DNA of 64,000 nt from positions 1,488,001 to 1,552,000 of the forward strand of contig NZ_CP034692.1 in the NCBI RefSeq assembly GCF_004114375.1, written 5' to 3'. The notes beneath the pieces are model-generated. The model was not told where the DNA came from, ran no database searches, and worked only from the letters and a program-made list of their open reading frames with translations. Shown in pieces: positions 31,515 through 40,290 of the stretch (positions are counted from its first letter, which is position 1; every line of letters starts with the position of its first letter). This DNA is from Halorubrum sp. BOL3-1 (GTDB lineage: Archaea > Halobacteriota > Halobacteria > Halobacteriales > Haloferacaceae). A program made the position numbers and the translations under genes.

Positions 31515-33581
31515 TCACTCCGCCGACCGCTCGGGGTCGCCGCGCCCGTCCCGGGTCGACGGCGACGTCTCCGCCAGCGCCCGCTCGAAGTGACCGGCAG
31601 CGACGACGGGGTCGCTGGCGGGCGCTCCGCCGTCGACGATCGCGTCCTCGATCGCGAGCAGCCCGGCCTCCCGGACCAGCGCCGCGAGGTCACCGCCGCT
31701 GTATCCGGCGGTGCGGTCCGCGAGGGCGTCGAGGTCGACGCCGGGCGCTGTCGGCGTCTCTCTGGCGTGGATGTCCAGTATCTCGCGGCGCGCGTCCCGG
31801 CCGGGGAGCGGCGTCTCGACCGTCTTCTCGATCCGTCCCGGTCGGAGCAGCGCCTCGTCGATGTTGTCGGGACGGTTCGTCGCCGCGATCACAACGACGT
31901 CAGTGAGCGGTTCCAACCCGTCGAGTTCGGTCAGGAGCTGCGACACGACGCGCTCGCCGGCCCCCGTGTCGTTGCTCCGGCGCTTCGGTGAGACGGCGTC
32001 AACCTCGTCGAAGAAGACCACCGCCGGGGCGTTCTCGCGCGCGGTGGCGAACAGGTCCCGGACCGCCTGCTCGCTCGCGCCGACGTACTTGTCGAGTAGT
32101 TCCGGCCCGTTCACCGGGATGAAGTTCGCGTCGCTGAGGCTCGCCGCCGCCCGCGCGAGCAGCGTCTTCCCGGTCCCGGGCGGCCCGTGTAACAGCACGC
32201 CTGACGGGGGGTCGATCCCCATCTCCGCGAACCGGTCGGCGTACTCCAGCGGCCAGTATACCGCGCGTACCAGTTCGCGTTTGGCCGCCTCCAACCCGCC
32301 GACCTCGTCCCAGCCGACCGCGGGGAACTCCACCGTGACTTCCCGGAGGCCGGTCGGCTCGACGTCGTCGAGCGCGGCGTCAAAGTCGGCCATCCGGATC
32401 GCTGTCCGGCCGTCGCGGCGGACCGCCCGCTCCAACGCCGCGTCGACGAGGACGGCAAAGTCGGCGAACACGTAGCCGTTGAGCCGCGAGGCGACCGACT
32501 CGAAGTCGACATCCATCGCGAGCGACGCGCCCTCGCACAGCGATTCGAGGGCGTCTCGCCGTTCCGCGGTCGTCAGCGGTTCGACCTCCATCTCACGGTC
32601 GAACCGCCCGCCGCGGCGCAGTGCCGACGACACGGTACTCGGGTCGGTGGTCGCGCCGATCACGACCGTCCGATTCCCGGCACGGAGTTGGTCGACGGTC
32701 GAGCGGAGCCGGTCAGCCGTCGCGGAGCCGGCGCCGTCGTCGGTCCCGAGCGCGTCGAGGTCGTCAAAGAGGACCACGGTCGGCTCTCCCTCCGGGACGG
32801 TCTCGACGACGCGGTCGAGTCGCTCCGTCTGGTCTCCGGCCCGCTCGCCGCGAAGCCCAGCCGCCGAGACGCGGACGAGCGTCGCGCCGGTCGCGGCCGC
32901 GACGGCCTCGACGAGCGTCGTCTTCCCCGACCCGCGCGGCCCGTGGAGGAGCAGCCCCAGCGTCGGGTACCCCGCCGACTCGAAGGTGTCGGCGGCGTCG
33001 AACCGGGTCGCGACCGCGTCGCGGAGGCGCTCGAACGTCGCCGTCGGGACGACCCCCTCTGCGGCGTCGCCCGGGTGCTCGGCGGCAACGTCCGGCGTCT
33101 CGTCGGCGGCCGCGACGGTGACCTCCGTCTCGTCACCGACGACCGCGGGCGACGACGGGGCCACGTCCCGCACGTCGAACCGGAGCGTGAGGGCGCCGCC
33201 GAGGCGGGTGACCGCGACCTCGTCGCCGACGGCGACCGCCCGGCGGTCGAGCCGGCGGCGGATGGCGTCCTCGCTCCGCGCCACGTCGACCGACCGGCGG
33301 ACTCGGAGGCTGACCGCCGACGCGACCGGGAGGTCCGACGCCGCCGCGGTCGCGGTCTCGCCCGGTTCGACCCCCGCAGTCCGGCGGAGTCGCTCCGGGA
33401 GGAAGACGCCTCGCTCCCCGTCGTCGGCCGCGACGGCCGGGGCGACGACGCGATGCGCGCCCTCGACGGCGACCGAGTCACCGACACCGATACCGAGGTC
33501 TGCGAGGACGCTCTGCGGGAGTCCGACGCGGTCTCCGGGGACCGACGTGGGAGGTTCCCGGACTGGGACGCGCACGGTCAT
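31515..33581 (-). CDS. CDC48/VAT-like AAA+ ATPase with two ATPase domains
   Basis: The 688-residue protein has an N-terminal double-psi-barrel-like domain (about 1-170; LPQSVLADLGIGVGDSVAVEG). D1 has Walker A GPRGSGKTT and Walker B VVLFDDLDAL, in which the catalytic Glu is Asp, and R-finger region LRRGGRFDREME. D2 has GPPGTGKTLLARA, FFDEVDAVSPKR and LLRPGRIEKTVE, all intact. D2 drives unfolding in such proteins. D1 is divergent, so this is a paralogue and not the main CDC48. The ATG at 33581 gives MTVRVPVREPP; the frame stays open 24 codons upstream. It is convergent with the rhodopsin unit. Confidence 0.88.
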   Translation of the reverse strand: MTVRVPVREPPTSVPGDRVGLPQSVLADLGIGVGDSVAVEGAHRVVAPAVAADDGERGVFLPERLRRTAGVEPGETATAAASDLPVASAVSLRVRRSVDVARSEDAIRRRLDRRAVAVGDEVAVTRLGGALTLRFDVRDVAPSSPAVVGDETEVTVAAADETPDVAAEHPGDAAEGVVPTATFERLRDAVATRFDAADTFESAGYPTLGLLLHGPRGSGKTTLVEAVAAATGATLVRVSAAGLRGERAGDQTERLDRVVETVPEGEPTVVLFDDLDALGTDDGAGSATADRLRSTVDQLRAGNRTVVIGATTDPSTVSSALRRGGRFDREMEVEPLTTAERRDALESLCEGASLAMDVDFESVASRLNGYVFADFAVLVDAALERAVRRDGRTAIRMADFDAALDDVEPTGLREVTVEFPAVGWDEVGGLEAAKRELVRAVYWPLEYADRFAEMGIDPPSGVLLHGPPGTGKTLLARAAASLSDANFIPVNGPELLDKYVGASEQAVRDLFATARENAPAVVFFDEVDAVSPKRRSNDTGAGERVVSQLLTELDGLEPLTDVVVIAATNRPDNIDEALLRPGRIEKTVETPLPGRDARREILDIHARETPTAPGVDLDALADRTAGYSGGDLAALVREAGLLAIEDAIVDGGAPASDPVVAAGHFERALAETSPSTRDGRGDPERSAE

Positions 33582-33843
33582 CGTTCGTCGAGCGGTTCGC
33601 AGGACCCCTCGCGGGCGACGGTCGTCGACAGCATACGTCGGTTCTACGCGCATCGATCACAAAGTAATCACGGCCTGACTGGACACGGTCACCGTCCGGC
33701 GACGCCCGTCCGGCGCGGTCGGGACCGGCGCCACCGTCGGGACGATCCGGAGACGACGGTTCCTCGGACGCGACCGAGAGGCCCCGAGCTAGCCCACAGG
33801 CAAACCGGCAAGCATTAACTCGTATCGCGACAAACGACCGGAC

Positions 33844-35847
33844 ATGGCGAACGCTCGGGCTCTGCTCGTCCACCCGGACGAGGGGAGCGATCGGATCGAG
33901 ACGGCGCTCAATGCCGCGGGATTCGACGTGACGCGCACGGAGACCGCGGCGTCCGGAGTCGCGAAGGCGACGGCGGGCGAGTACGACTGCGTCGTCAGCG
34001 AGTACGCGCTGGCCGGGGACGACGGCGTCGAGTTAGCGACCGCGATCGAGGAGTCCGACGCCGGCGTGCCCGTGGTGATGTTCACCGAGACGGACGAGGA
34101 TGGCGTCCCCGAGGCGGCCTTCGAGAACGGTGTCGACCGCTTTCTCCAGAAGAACGGGTCGGCGTCGATCGAGCGGCTCGTCGCCGACGTCTCCGCGGTC
34201 TCTTCGGGATCCGGCGCCGTAGAGCCGCGACAGGACATCTCCGACCACGAGCCGTCCGCGACGGAGGTGACGCGGGCCGTCGAGGACGCGCCGATCGGGA
34301 TCAGCATCAGCGACCCGGACGTCCAGGACTACCCGCTCGTGTACATCAACGACGCCTGGGAGGAACACACCGGCTATCCGGTCGAGGAGGCGCTCGGTCG
34401 GAACCCCCGGTTCCTTCAGGGGCCCGGGACGGACGCGGAGACCGTCGAGGAGATCGCTGAGGCGATCGGGAACGAAGAGCAGGTGACCGTCGAGATCCGC
34501 AACTACCGACGCGACGGAACGCCCTTCTGGAACGAGTTGACGGTGGCCCCCGTCTACGACGAGGAGGGTGACTTGGCCCACTACGTCGGGTTCCAGAACG
34601 ACGTCAGCGAGCGGAAGGCGGCCGAGAATCTCGCGACGGAGCGGGCCGAGAAGCTCGCGACGGAGCGCCGAGCGCTCGACAGGCTTCTCGGCCGGGTGAA
34701 CGGTCTTCTCAGCGATATCAGCCGGATCCTCGTCGAGAACTGGGACCCGGACGTCATCCCGGAGCGGGTCTGCGAGGTCGTCGCCGACGAGCCGGGGTAC
34801 GTCGGCGCCTGGATCGGGGAGGTCTCCTCGGCGACCGGGCGGTTCGAGGTAGGCGCCGCGAGCGGCGTCGCGGTCGAGCCGGGAACGACGCTCGACGTCG
34901 GGGAGACACCGGTCGAGGTCCGAGAGGCGATAGAGACGGAGGAGCTTCGAGGCGGGTCGATAGAGGGGGGCGACGGCGGGCCGCTCTCGCCGGAGTCCGC
35001 CGGCGGGACGCAGCTGCTCGTCGTCCCGCTCACCTACGGGAAGCGTCGGTACGGGGTGTTGGGGATCTACGGGAACGGCGCGAACGTCCTCGACCGACGG
35101 GAGCGGAAGGTGTGCGAGTCGGTCGGCAAGATGATCGCCAACGGTCTCCACTCCGTCGAGACGACGCAGATCCTCACAACCGATCGCGTCTGCGAAATCG
35201 TCGTGGAGATCAGCGATCCGTCGTCGTCGCTCACGCGGATCGCGGACGCGGTCGGCGGGGCGGTAGAACACCTCGGGACGACGCGGCTCGACGACGACGC
35301 CGGCGAGCTGTACTTCCGGGTTGACGGCGGCGACGCTGACCTCGACCAGCTCTCGGAGCTGCCGTTCGTCGAGTCGATGCGGCCGGTCTCGGAGACGAAC
35401 GACGGCGTCAGCTTCGCCGTCACTATCACGGAGTCGCCGCCGCTCGCGCAGTTGGCCGATCACGGCGGCGTCGTCACCGAGGCGACCGCCACGGCGGACG
35501 CGGCGACGCTGACGATAGAGGCTCCTCCCGAGCGCGACGTCCGTTCGATCCTCGACGTGTTCCGCGACGAGTACGAGGGCGTCGAACTCCGGTCGCGCGT
35601 CGAGCGCGAGAGCCGCGACCGCACCGTCGCGGAGTTCGCGGCGGCGGTCGACGAGCAGCTCACCGAGCGACAGCGCGCGGCGCTGAAGACCGCCGAGCTG
35701 AACGGCTACTTCGAGTGGCCGCGACCGGTCGACGGGTCGGAGATCGCGGAGCGGATGGATATCACCCGGCAGACGTTCCACCAGCACCTCCGCGCGGCCG
35801 AGCGGAAGCTGGTCGAGGCGTACGTCGATCCCCGGTCGGACGAATGA
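33844..35847 (+). CDS. bat: Bat-type activator: receiver-like, PAS/LOV, GAF, HTH-10 domains
   Basis: The 667-residue protein begins with a response-regulator-like domain (1-115), but its phosphoacceptor region reads CVVSEYALAGDDG without the usual Asp. A LOV-like PAS domain (140-260) has GRNPRFLQG where Pro188 replaces the flavin-binding Cys. A GAF-like domain (about 290-430) and a Bat beta domain follow. The C-terminal HTH-10 (ERQRAALKTAELNGYFEWPR, ITRQTFHQHLRAAERKL) completes the protein. Bat of Halobacterium senses oxygen/light and turns on bop, brp and crtB1. The UAS before archaerhodopsin makes that the likely main target. Confidence 0.9.
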   Translation: MANARALLVHPDEGSDRIETALNAAGFDVTRTETAASGVAKATAGEYDCVVSEYALAGDDGVELATAIEESDAGVPVVMFTETDEDGVPEAAFENGVDRFLQKNGSASIERLVADVSAVSSGSGAVEPRQDISDHEPSATEVTRAVEDAPIGISISDPDVQDYPLVYINDAWEEHTGYPVEEALGRNPRFLQGPGTDAETVEEIAEAIGNEEQVTVEIRNYRRDGTPFWNELTVAPVYDEEGDLAHYVGFQNDVSERKAAENLATERAEKLATERRALDRLLGRVNGLLSDISRILVENWDPDVIPERVCEVVADEPGYVGAWIGEVSSATGRFEVGAASGVAVEPGTTLDVGETPVEVREAIETEELRGGSIEGGDGGPLSPESAGGTQLLVVPLTYGKRRYGVLGIYGNGANVLDRRERKVCESVGKMIANGLHSVETTQILTTDRVCEIVVEISDPSSSLTRIADAVGGAVEHLGTTRLDDDAGELYFRVDGGDADLDQLSELPFVESMRPVSETNDGVSFAVTITESPPLAQLADHGGVVTEATATADAATLTIEAPPERDVRSILDVFRDEYEGVELRSRVERESRDRTVAEFAAAVDEQLTERQRAALKTAELNGYFEWPRPVDGSEIAERMDITRQTFHQHLRAAERKLVEAYVDPRSDE

Positions 35848-35878
35848 ACCGGCGGCCGACGAGCGAGTCCAACGAGAG

Positions 35879-36328
35879 ATGAGCGACGACCCGTTCGCCG
35901 CGAGCGACGCGGTCGTCGTCGCGGCCGACCCCGAAACCGTGTTCGCGTTCCTCGACGAGCCGGCGAACCACGCGGCGATCACCCCCGGACTCGCGGACGT
36001 GAGGGACATCGAATCGCTGGCGAACGGCGGGAAGCGCCTCTCGTACACCTACCGGATAGCGGGTGTCGGAATCGACGGCGAGATCGTCCAGACCGTCCAC
36101 GACCCGCCAGCGCGCCACGCCTTCGAACTCCGGGGACGGCTCTCCGGGACCATCGACCTCCGGCTCGGACCCGTCGACAGCGGGACGGAGCTGACGTACG
36201 CCGCGACGTACGATCTGCCGGAGAACGCGCTCGCGAGGGTCGGAGCGCCCGTGGTTCGCCGGTTCAACGAGCGACAACTCCGGGCGGCGCTGGAGAGCGT
36301 CGCGGCGCGGTTCGACGGAAGCGAGTGA
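35879..36328 (+). CDS. SRPBCC (START-like) domain protein
   Basis: The 149-residue protein has VVVAADPETVFAFLDEPANHAAITPGL near the start, then LSYTYRIAGVGIDGEIVQ, HAFELRGRLSGTIDLRLGPV and a long C-terminal helix RVGAPVVRRFNERQLRAALE. This is the helix-grip fold of polyketide cyclase/CoxG-like proteins, which bind a hydrophobic ligand. It lies 31 bases after bat, so it may be co-transcribed. Ligand unknown. Confidence 0.82.
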   Translation: MSDDPFAASDAVVVAADPETVFAFLDEPANHAAITPGLADVRDIESLANGGKRLSYTYRIAGVGIDGEIVQTVHDPPARHAFELRGRLSGTIDLRLGPVDSGTELTYAATYDLPENALARVGAPVVRRFNERQLRAALESVAARFDGSE

Positions 36329-36390
36329 CTGCGAGGCGATCCGGCCGTCAACGTGCGAACTATTAAGCGTGCGATGTCCCAATAGCGGGC

Positions 36391-37527
36391 ATGGATCCGA
36401 CTCCCCTCCAGTCCGGCCTCGGCTTCGGTCTCGTGAGCGTCGGCCTGCTCGCGCTGCTCCTCGTGGTCGTCACTCTCTGGCAGTCGTTCGAGATCGTCGA
36501 CGCCTACGAAAAGAAGACGCTCACCGTCTTCGGTGAGTACCGCAAGCTGCTTGAACCGGGTATCAACCTCATCCCGCCGTTCGTCTCGCGGGCGTACGCG
36601 TTCGACATGCGGACCCAGACGCTGGACGTGCCCCGCCAGGAAGCGATCACGCGAGACAACTCCCCGGTGACGGCGGACGCGGTCGTCTACATCAAGGTGA
36701 TGGACGCCAAGAAGGCTTTCTTAGAGGTCGACAATTACAAGAAGGCCGTCTCGAACCTCGCGCAGACCACGCTCCGGGCCATCCTCGGAGACATGGAGCT
36801 CGACGACACGCTGAACAAGCGCCAGGAGATCAACGCGAAGATCCGTCGCGAACTCGACGAGCCGACCGACGAGTGGGGGATCCGCGTCGAGAGCGTCGAG
36901 GTCCGGGAGGTCAACCCCTCGAAGGACGTCCAGCAGGCGATGGAACAGCAGACCTCCGCCGAGCGCCGCCGGCGCGCGATGATCCTCGAAGCGCAGGGGG
37001 AACGCCGCTCCGCGGTCGAGCAGGCGGAGGGTGACAAGCAGTCGAACATCATCCGCGCGCAGGGCGAAAAGCAGTCCCAGATCCTCGAAGCGCAGGGGGA
37101 CGCGATCTCGACGGTCCTCCGCGCCCGCTCGGCCGAGTCGATGGGCGAACGCGCCATCATCGAGCGCGGTATGGAGACCTTAGAAGAGATCGGGAAAGGC
37201 GAGTCCACCACCTTCGTCCTCCCCCAGGAGCTGACGAGTCTGGTCGGCCGCTACGGCAAGGCGCTCTCCGGCTCCGACGTTCAGGAGATGGAGGGACTCG
37301 ACGGGAAGGAGTTCGACGACGACACGCGGAAGATGCTCGGACTCGACGACATCGACGAGATCCTCGGCCAGATCGAGGAGTCCGCAGAGATGGACGTCGA
37401 GGAGCTCGAGAAGGAGGCCGAGGCCGTGAAGGCGGGCGACGCCGGCGCGAGCATCAAGTCCGCCGACGAGGTCATCGAAGAGATGGACGACGAGGAGGCG
37501 GCCGCGGAAATGGAAAAAGAGGAGTAA
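36391..37527 (+). CDS. SPFH/band 7 domain protein (stomatin-prohibitin family)
   Basis: The 378-residue protein has an N-terminal membrane anchor at about 12-35 (GFGLVSVGLLALLLVVVTLW), SPFH domain 40-200 (FGEYRKLLEPGINLIPPFV, DVPRQEAITRDNSPVTADAVV, VRAxL-like TTLRAILGDMELDD) and a long coiled coil with QGE/EAQG repeats (RAMILEAQGERRSAVEQAEG, NIIRAQGEKQSQILEAQGDA). An acidic tail ends it. Such proteins form membrane rings that organise microdomains and membrane protein turnover. No NfeD partner is visible here. Confidence 0.92.
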   Translation: MDPTPLQSGLGFGLVSVGLLALLLVVVTLWQSFEIVDAYEKKTLTVFGEYRKLLEPGINLIPPFVSRAYAFDMRTQTLDVPRQEAITRDNSPVTADAVVYIKVMDAKKAFLEVDNYKKAVSNLAQTTLRAILGDMELDDTLNKRQEINAKIRRELDEPTDEWGIRVESVEVREVNPSKDVQQAMEQQTSAERRRRAMILEAQGERRSAVEQAEGDKQSNIIRAQGEKQSQILEAQGDAISTVLRARSAESMGERAIIERGMETLEEIGKGESTTFVLPQELTSLVGRYGKALSGSDVQEMEGLDGKEFDDDTRKMLGLDDIDEILGQIEESAEMDVEELEKEAEAVKAGDAGASIKSADEVIEEMDDEEAAAEMEKEE

Positions 37528-37617
37528 CGCGGCGCGAGACGCCGCGAACACCGGCGTTTCGTCCCGGTTCGGTCCCCGAGCGAAGTGCTTTTGTCGCGGC
37601 GTAGTCTAACGTGTAGC

Positions 37618-38223
37618 GTGACAGAGGGGTTCGACGGACGGAAACGCGAGACGCTACGGCGGTTCGCCGCGGTCGGAGCCGCCGCGCCGTTCGTCGGAAC
37701 CGCGAGCGCGAGCGACGGCGACGCCAACGAGACGCGAGAGGCGATCCGCGGCTACGTGCCGACGACCCCCGGCGCACACTTCTCGAAGCTCCGCGACGAC
37801 CTCCGGCTCGGCACCGGCGAGGCGCAGCACCACCTCCGGAAGCTCGAGGCGGCGGGGACCATCGAGTCGGTGAAAGACGCCGACTACCGACGGTTCTTTC
37901 CGGCGGGCCGGTTCGACGAGACCGACAAGCGCGCGCTCGGCTACCTCCGTCGGGAGACGCCGCGGGGAATGGTCCTCGCGCTGTTGCGCGACCCGGACGC
38001 GACCGGCGCCGACCTCGCGAGCGCGCTCGACGTCTCCCGGCCGACGATAAGCGCCGCGGCCGCGGACCTGGAGACCGCGGGCCTGCTCGACCGGACCGAC
38101 GGCTACGCGCTGACCGAGCCGGAGCGCCTGCTCACGCTCGTCGTTCGGTACGCGGACTCCTTCGACGCCGAGGCGGTCGCGCTCGCGGACGACGCCGCGT
38201 CGCTGGTCGCGTACGACCCGTAG
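37618..38223 (+). CDS. Two-winged-helix transcriptional regulator with Tat-like N-terminus
   Basis: 201 residues from a GTG. Two winged-helix units are seen: PTTPGAHFSKLRDDLRLGTGE/AQHHLRKLEAAGTIES (about 55-95), and GADLASALDVSRPTISAAAADLETAG (about 135-165). The N-terminus RKRETLRRFAAVGAAAPFVG ends in TASASD, which looks like a twin-arginine signal followed by an Ala-x-Ala site. That is strange for a DNA-binding protein and may be a membrane anchor. No downstream target is obvious. Confidence 0.75.
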   Translation: MTEGFDGRKRETLRRFAAVGAAAPFVGTASASDGDANETREAIRGYVPTTPGAHFSKLRDDLRLGTGEAQHHLRKLEAAGTIESVKDADYRRFFPAGRFDETDKRALGYLRRETPRGMVLALLRDPDATGADLASALDVSRPTISAAAADLETAGLLDRTDGYALTEPERLLTLVVRYADSFDAEAVALADDAASLVAYDP

Positions 38224-38248
38224 GGCACGCCGCGGGATCGGCGTCCGA

Positions 38249-38503
38249 TCAGGCGGTGACCATCCACGTCGTTCCCGACGAGTAGCCCCACTTCTCGACG
38301 GCGACTTCGGTAGCCGCGTCGGCCACGGCACCCATGTTCGCGCCGACTTCCTTCGCGGAGAGGTCGAGGTCGTCCGCGATCAGCCGCGATTTGAAGTACG
38401 TCCGGTCGCCCGCGTTCTCGCGGAGGTACCGCAGGATACGCGCCTGTTTCGCGGAGAGGCCGGCCGATTCGGCTGCGACCGCGTCCGGTTGGGCAGTGCT
38501 CAT
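38249..38503 (-). CDS. Small winged-helix protein, haloarchaeal conserved
   Basis: An 84-residue protein reading MSTAQPDAVAAESAGLSAKQ, then ARILRYLRENAGDRTYFKSRLIADDLDLSAKEVG in motif form and a C-terminal WGYSSGTTWMVTA. The segment LSAKQARILRYLRENAG...SRLIADDLDLSAKEVGANM is a helix-turn-helix. A promoter-like GCTTATGC lies about 28 bases before the start codon. Likely a DNA-binding regulator; target unknown. Convergent with the preceding wHTH gene. Confidence 0.78.
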   Translation of the reverse strand: MSTAQPDAVAAESAGLSAKQARILRYLRENAGDRTYFKSRLIADDLDLSAKEVGANMGAVADAATEVAVEKWGYSSGTTWMVTA

Positions 38504-38651
38504 ACGGGTAGCAGGTGGTCACCCCGCATAAGCCGGTTGGTAGACCGGGTTAACACGGCGCAGTCGTGCGATTTTCCCGAAAACGACGGGGGAGAGGGAC
38601 GGTTCACCGCCGCGTACAGGTACGGTCTTCGAACCCGGACGGCGGCCCGGA

Positions 38652-39206
38652 TCAGTACGACTCCGAGACGAACGGCCCGAGCGCGCCGCTCACCGCGGCC
38701 GCGAGCGCCTCGGCGCGTTCGACGCGACCGTCGGTGAGCGCGCCGGCCGCGCCGCCGCGCTTCGCGACCCCGTCGGTGCCGAGGCGGTCGTCCATCACGG
38801 GACCGAGCTCCTCCCCGTCGTCGATTCGAGCGGCGACGTCCGCCGGGAGCGGGAGGCTCGGCCCGGCGGCGCGACCGACGCGGTCGCCGTCCGTCGCCGC
38901 CGCCCACATGATCAGGTAGCGGCCGTCGGCGCCGTCGAACCGTGCGACGCCGCCCTCAATGCCGACGCCGAGGTCGTAGCCGGTGTCGGCTTCGAGGACC
39001 GCCGCGGCGCGGTTCTCGGCGCCCGCAACCGTCTCCGCGTGGCCCGTCGGCTGTTCGCTCACGCCGGAGTCGACGGGGACCGATTCGATCGCGACGCCCG
39101 TCGGGTCGCGGGGAAGGTCCGCGTCCGCCGCGGAGCCGAGCGACAGTTCGACCGCGCGCCGCTTCACCGGGTTGCCGCTACCGACGCCGATTCGCAGGGT
39201 CGTCAT
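38652..39206 (-). CDS. Inosine/xanthosine triphosphatase, YjjX/DUF84 family
   Basis: The 184-residue protein has the typical MTTLRIGVGSGNPVKRRAV opening (SGNPxK phosphate-binding motif), VDSGVSEQPTGHAETVAGAENRAAAVL, DLGVGIEGGVARFDG and GTDGVAKRGGAAGALTDG. It removes ITP/XTP from the nucleotide pool. It overlaps the cobalamin-binding-like gene start-to-stop by four bases, so both are on one message. Confidence 0.87.
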   Translation of the reverse strand: MTTLRIGVGSGNPVKRRAVELSLGSAADADLPRDPTGVAIESVPVDSGVSEQPTGHAETVAGAENRAAAVLEADTGYDLGVGIEGGVARFDGADGRYLIMWAAATDGDRVGRAAGPSLPLPADVAARIDDGEELGPVMDDRLGTDGVAKRGGAAGALTDGRVERAEALAAAVSGALGPFVSESY

Positions 39207-40003
39207 ACGTCGGCGTCGTCGCCGGCGACCGAAAACGCCTCGGGATGGAGCAACCGCGCCAGCCGCTCGACGCCGTCGAGGAGGGCGGGGCTCGGCTGGT
39301 TGAGGAGCGAGTCGTCGATCACGCTGACTGGGGCGTCGACGGCCCAGTCGCGCGATTCCACCGTTTCGGGGTCGACGCGGTCGCCGCGGCCGCAGACGTG
39401 GACGACGACGTGGTCGGGGTCGGCGGCCGCGACCGCGGCGGGATCGACCTCCCGAGAGCGCTCGCCCGGGTCGACGAACGGGTAGCGACCCCCCGCGGCG
39501 CGCACGGCGTCGGGGACCCAGTTGCCGGCCGCCATCGGCGGGTCGGACCACTCCTCGCAGTACACCGTCGGCCGGGGGCGGTCCGCGACCGCCCCGGCGA
39601 CCCGGTCGAGTCGGTCGCGGGTGTCGGCCGCGAGTCGCTCCCCCGCCTCGGGCCGGGCGACGTCGCTCCCGCGGGCGGCAAACCCGTCGACCGCGTCGTC
39701 GAGGGTCGACGGCTCGCGGTGCGCGACGTCGAGACCGCGGTCGCGACAGGCGTCCGCGAGGTCGGCTTGAAGCGCGTCGCTCGTGAGGACGACCGCGGGA
39801 TCGAGGGCGACGACGCGGTCGAGGTCGGGGTTCAGCCAGCCGCCGACGACGGTCGGGGACCCGTCGCCGTGCGCGGACCCGGGGGCCGCGTCGTCCGGGA
39901 GATCGCAGTGAGCGGTGACGCCGACGAGGTGGTCGGCCGCCCCGAGCGCGGCGACCGTCGCGGTCGCGCTCGGGGCGAGCGAGACGACCCGGGGGGCGGA
40001 CAT
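39203..40003 (-). CDS. Cobalamin/metal-chelate-binding-like protein (BtuF fold), no signal peptide
   Basis: The 266-residue protein runs VVSLAPSATATVAALGAADHLVGVTAHC, VVGGWLNPDLDRVVALDPAVVLTSD, then VYCEEWSDPPMAAGNWVPDAVRAAGG in pieces, and PDHVVVHVCGRG. This is the two-lobe helical-backbone fold of class III binding proteins. There is no signal or lipobox, so it is probably cytoplasmic; such proteins are common in haloarchaea and may handle cobalamin. The ATG at 40003 is preferred over 40024, seven residues upstream. Confidence 0.8.
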   Translation of the reverse strand: MSAPRVVSLAPSATATVAALGAADHLVGVTAHCDLPDDAAPGSAHGDGSPTVVGGWLNPDLDRVVALDPAVVLTSDALQADLADACRDRGLDVAHREPSTLDDAVDGFAARGSDVARPEAGERLAADTRDRLDRVAGAVADRPRPTVYCEEWSDPPMAAGNWVPDAVRAAGGRYPFVDPGERSREVDPAAVAAADPDHVVVHVCGRGDRVDPETVESRDWAVDAPVSVIDDSLLNQPSPALLDGVERLARLLHPEAFSVAGDDADV

Positions 40004-40290
40004 GCGGTCGCGGGACGCAGGCATGCGGTTCGATCGGGTCGCGACCCTGTCAACGGTTTCGATCCCGACGGTGCGAGGCGGACCGGCCCGGGCGAGACCG
40101 GACGGGATCGGGCGGCGTCGACCGCGACCGAGCGCGCATTCGTCGACCGAGAGAACGGCGAAAACGCGTGATAGATCGTGTCCTTTCGTCGGGTTTCGAG
40201 CGACACGTTCCGGTCATTTTAAGTTGTGTTCGATCGATGATAACGTAAGACCGCCCTCGGGCAGTTTGGGTTTCCGGGGGCTACCGAGCT

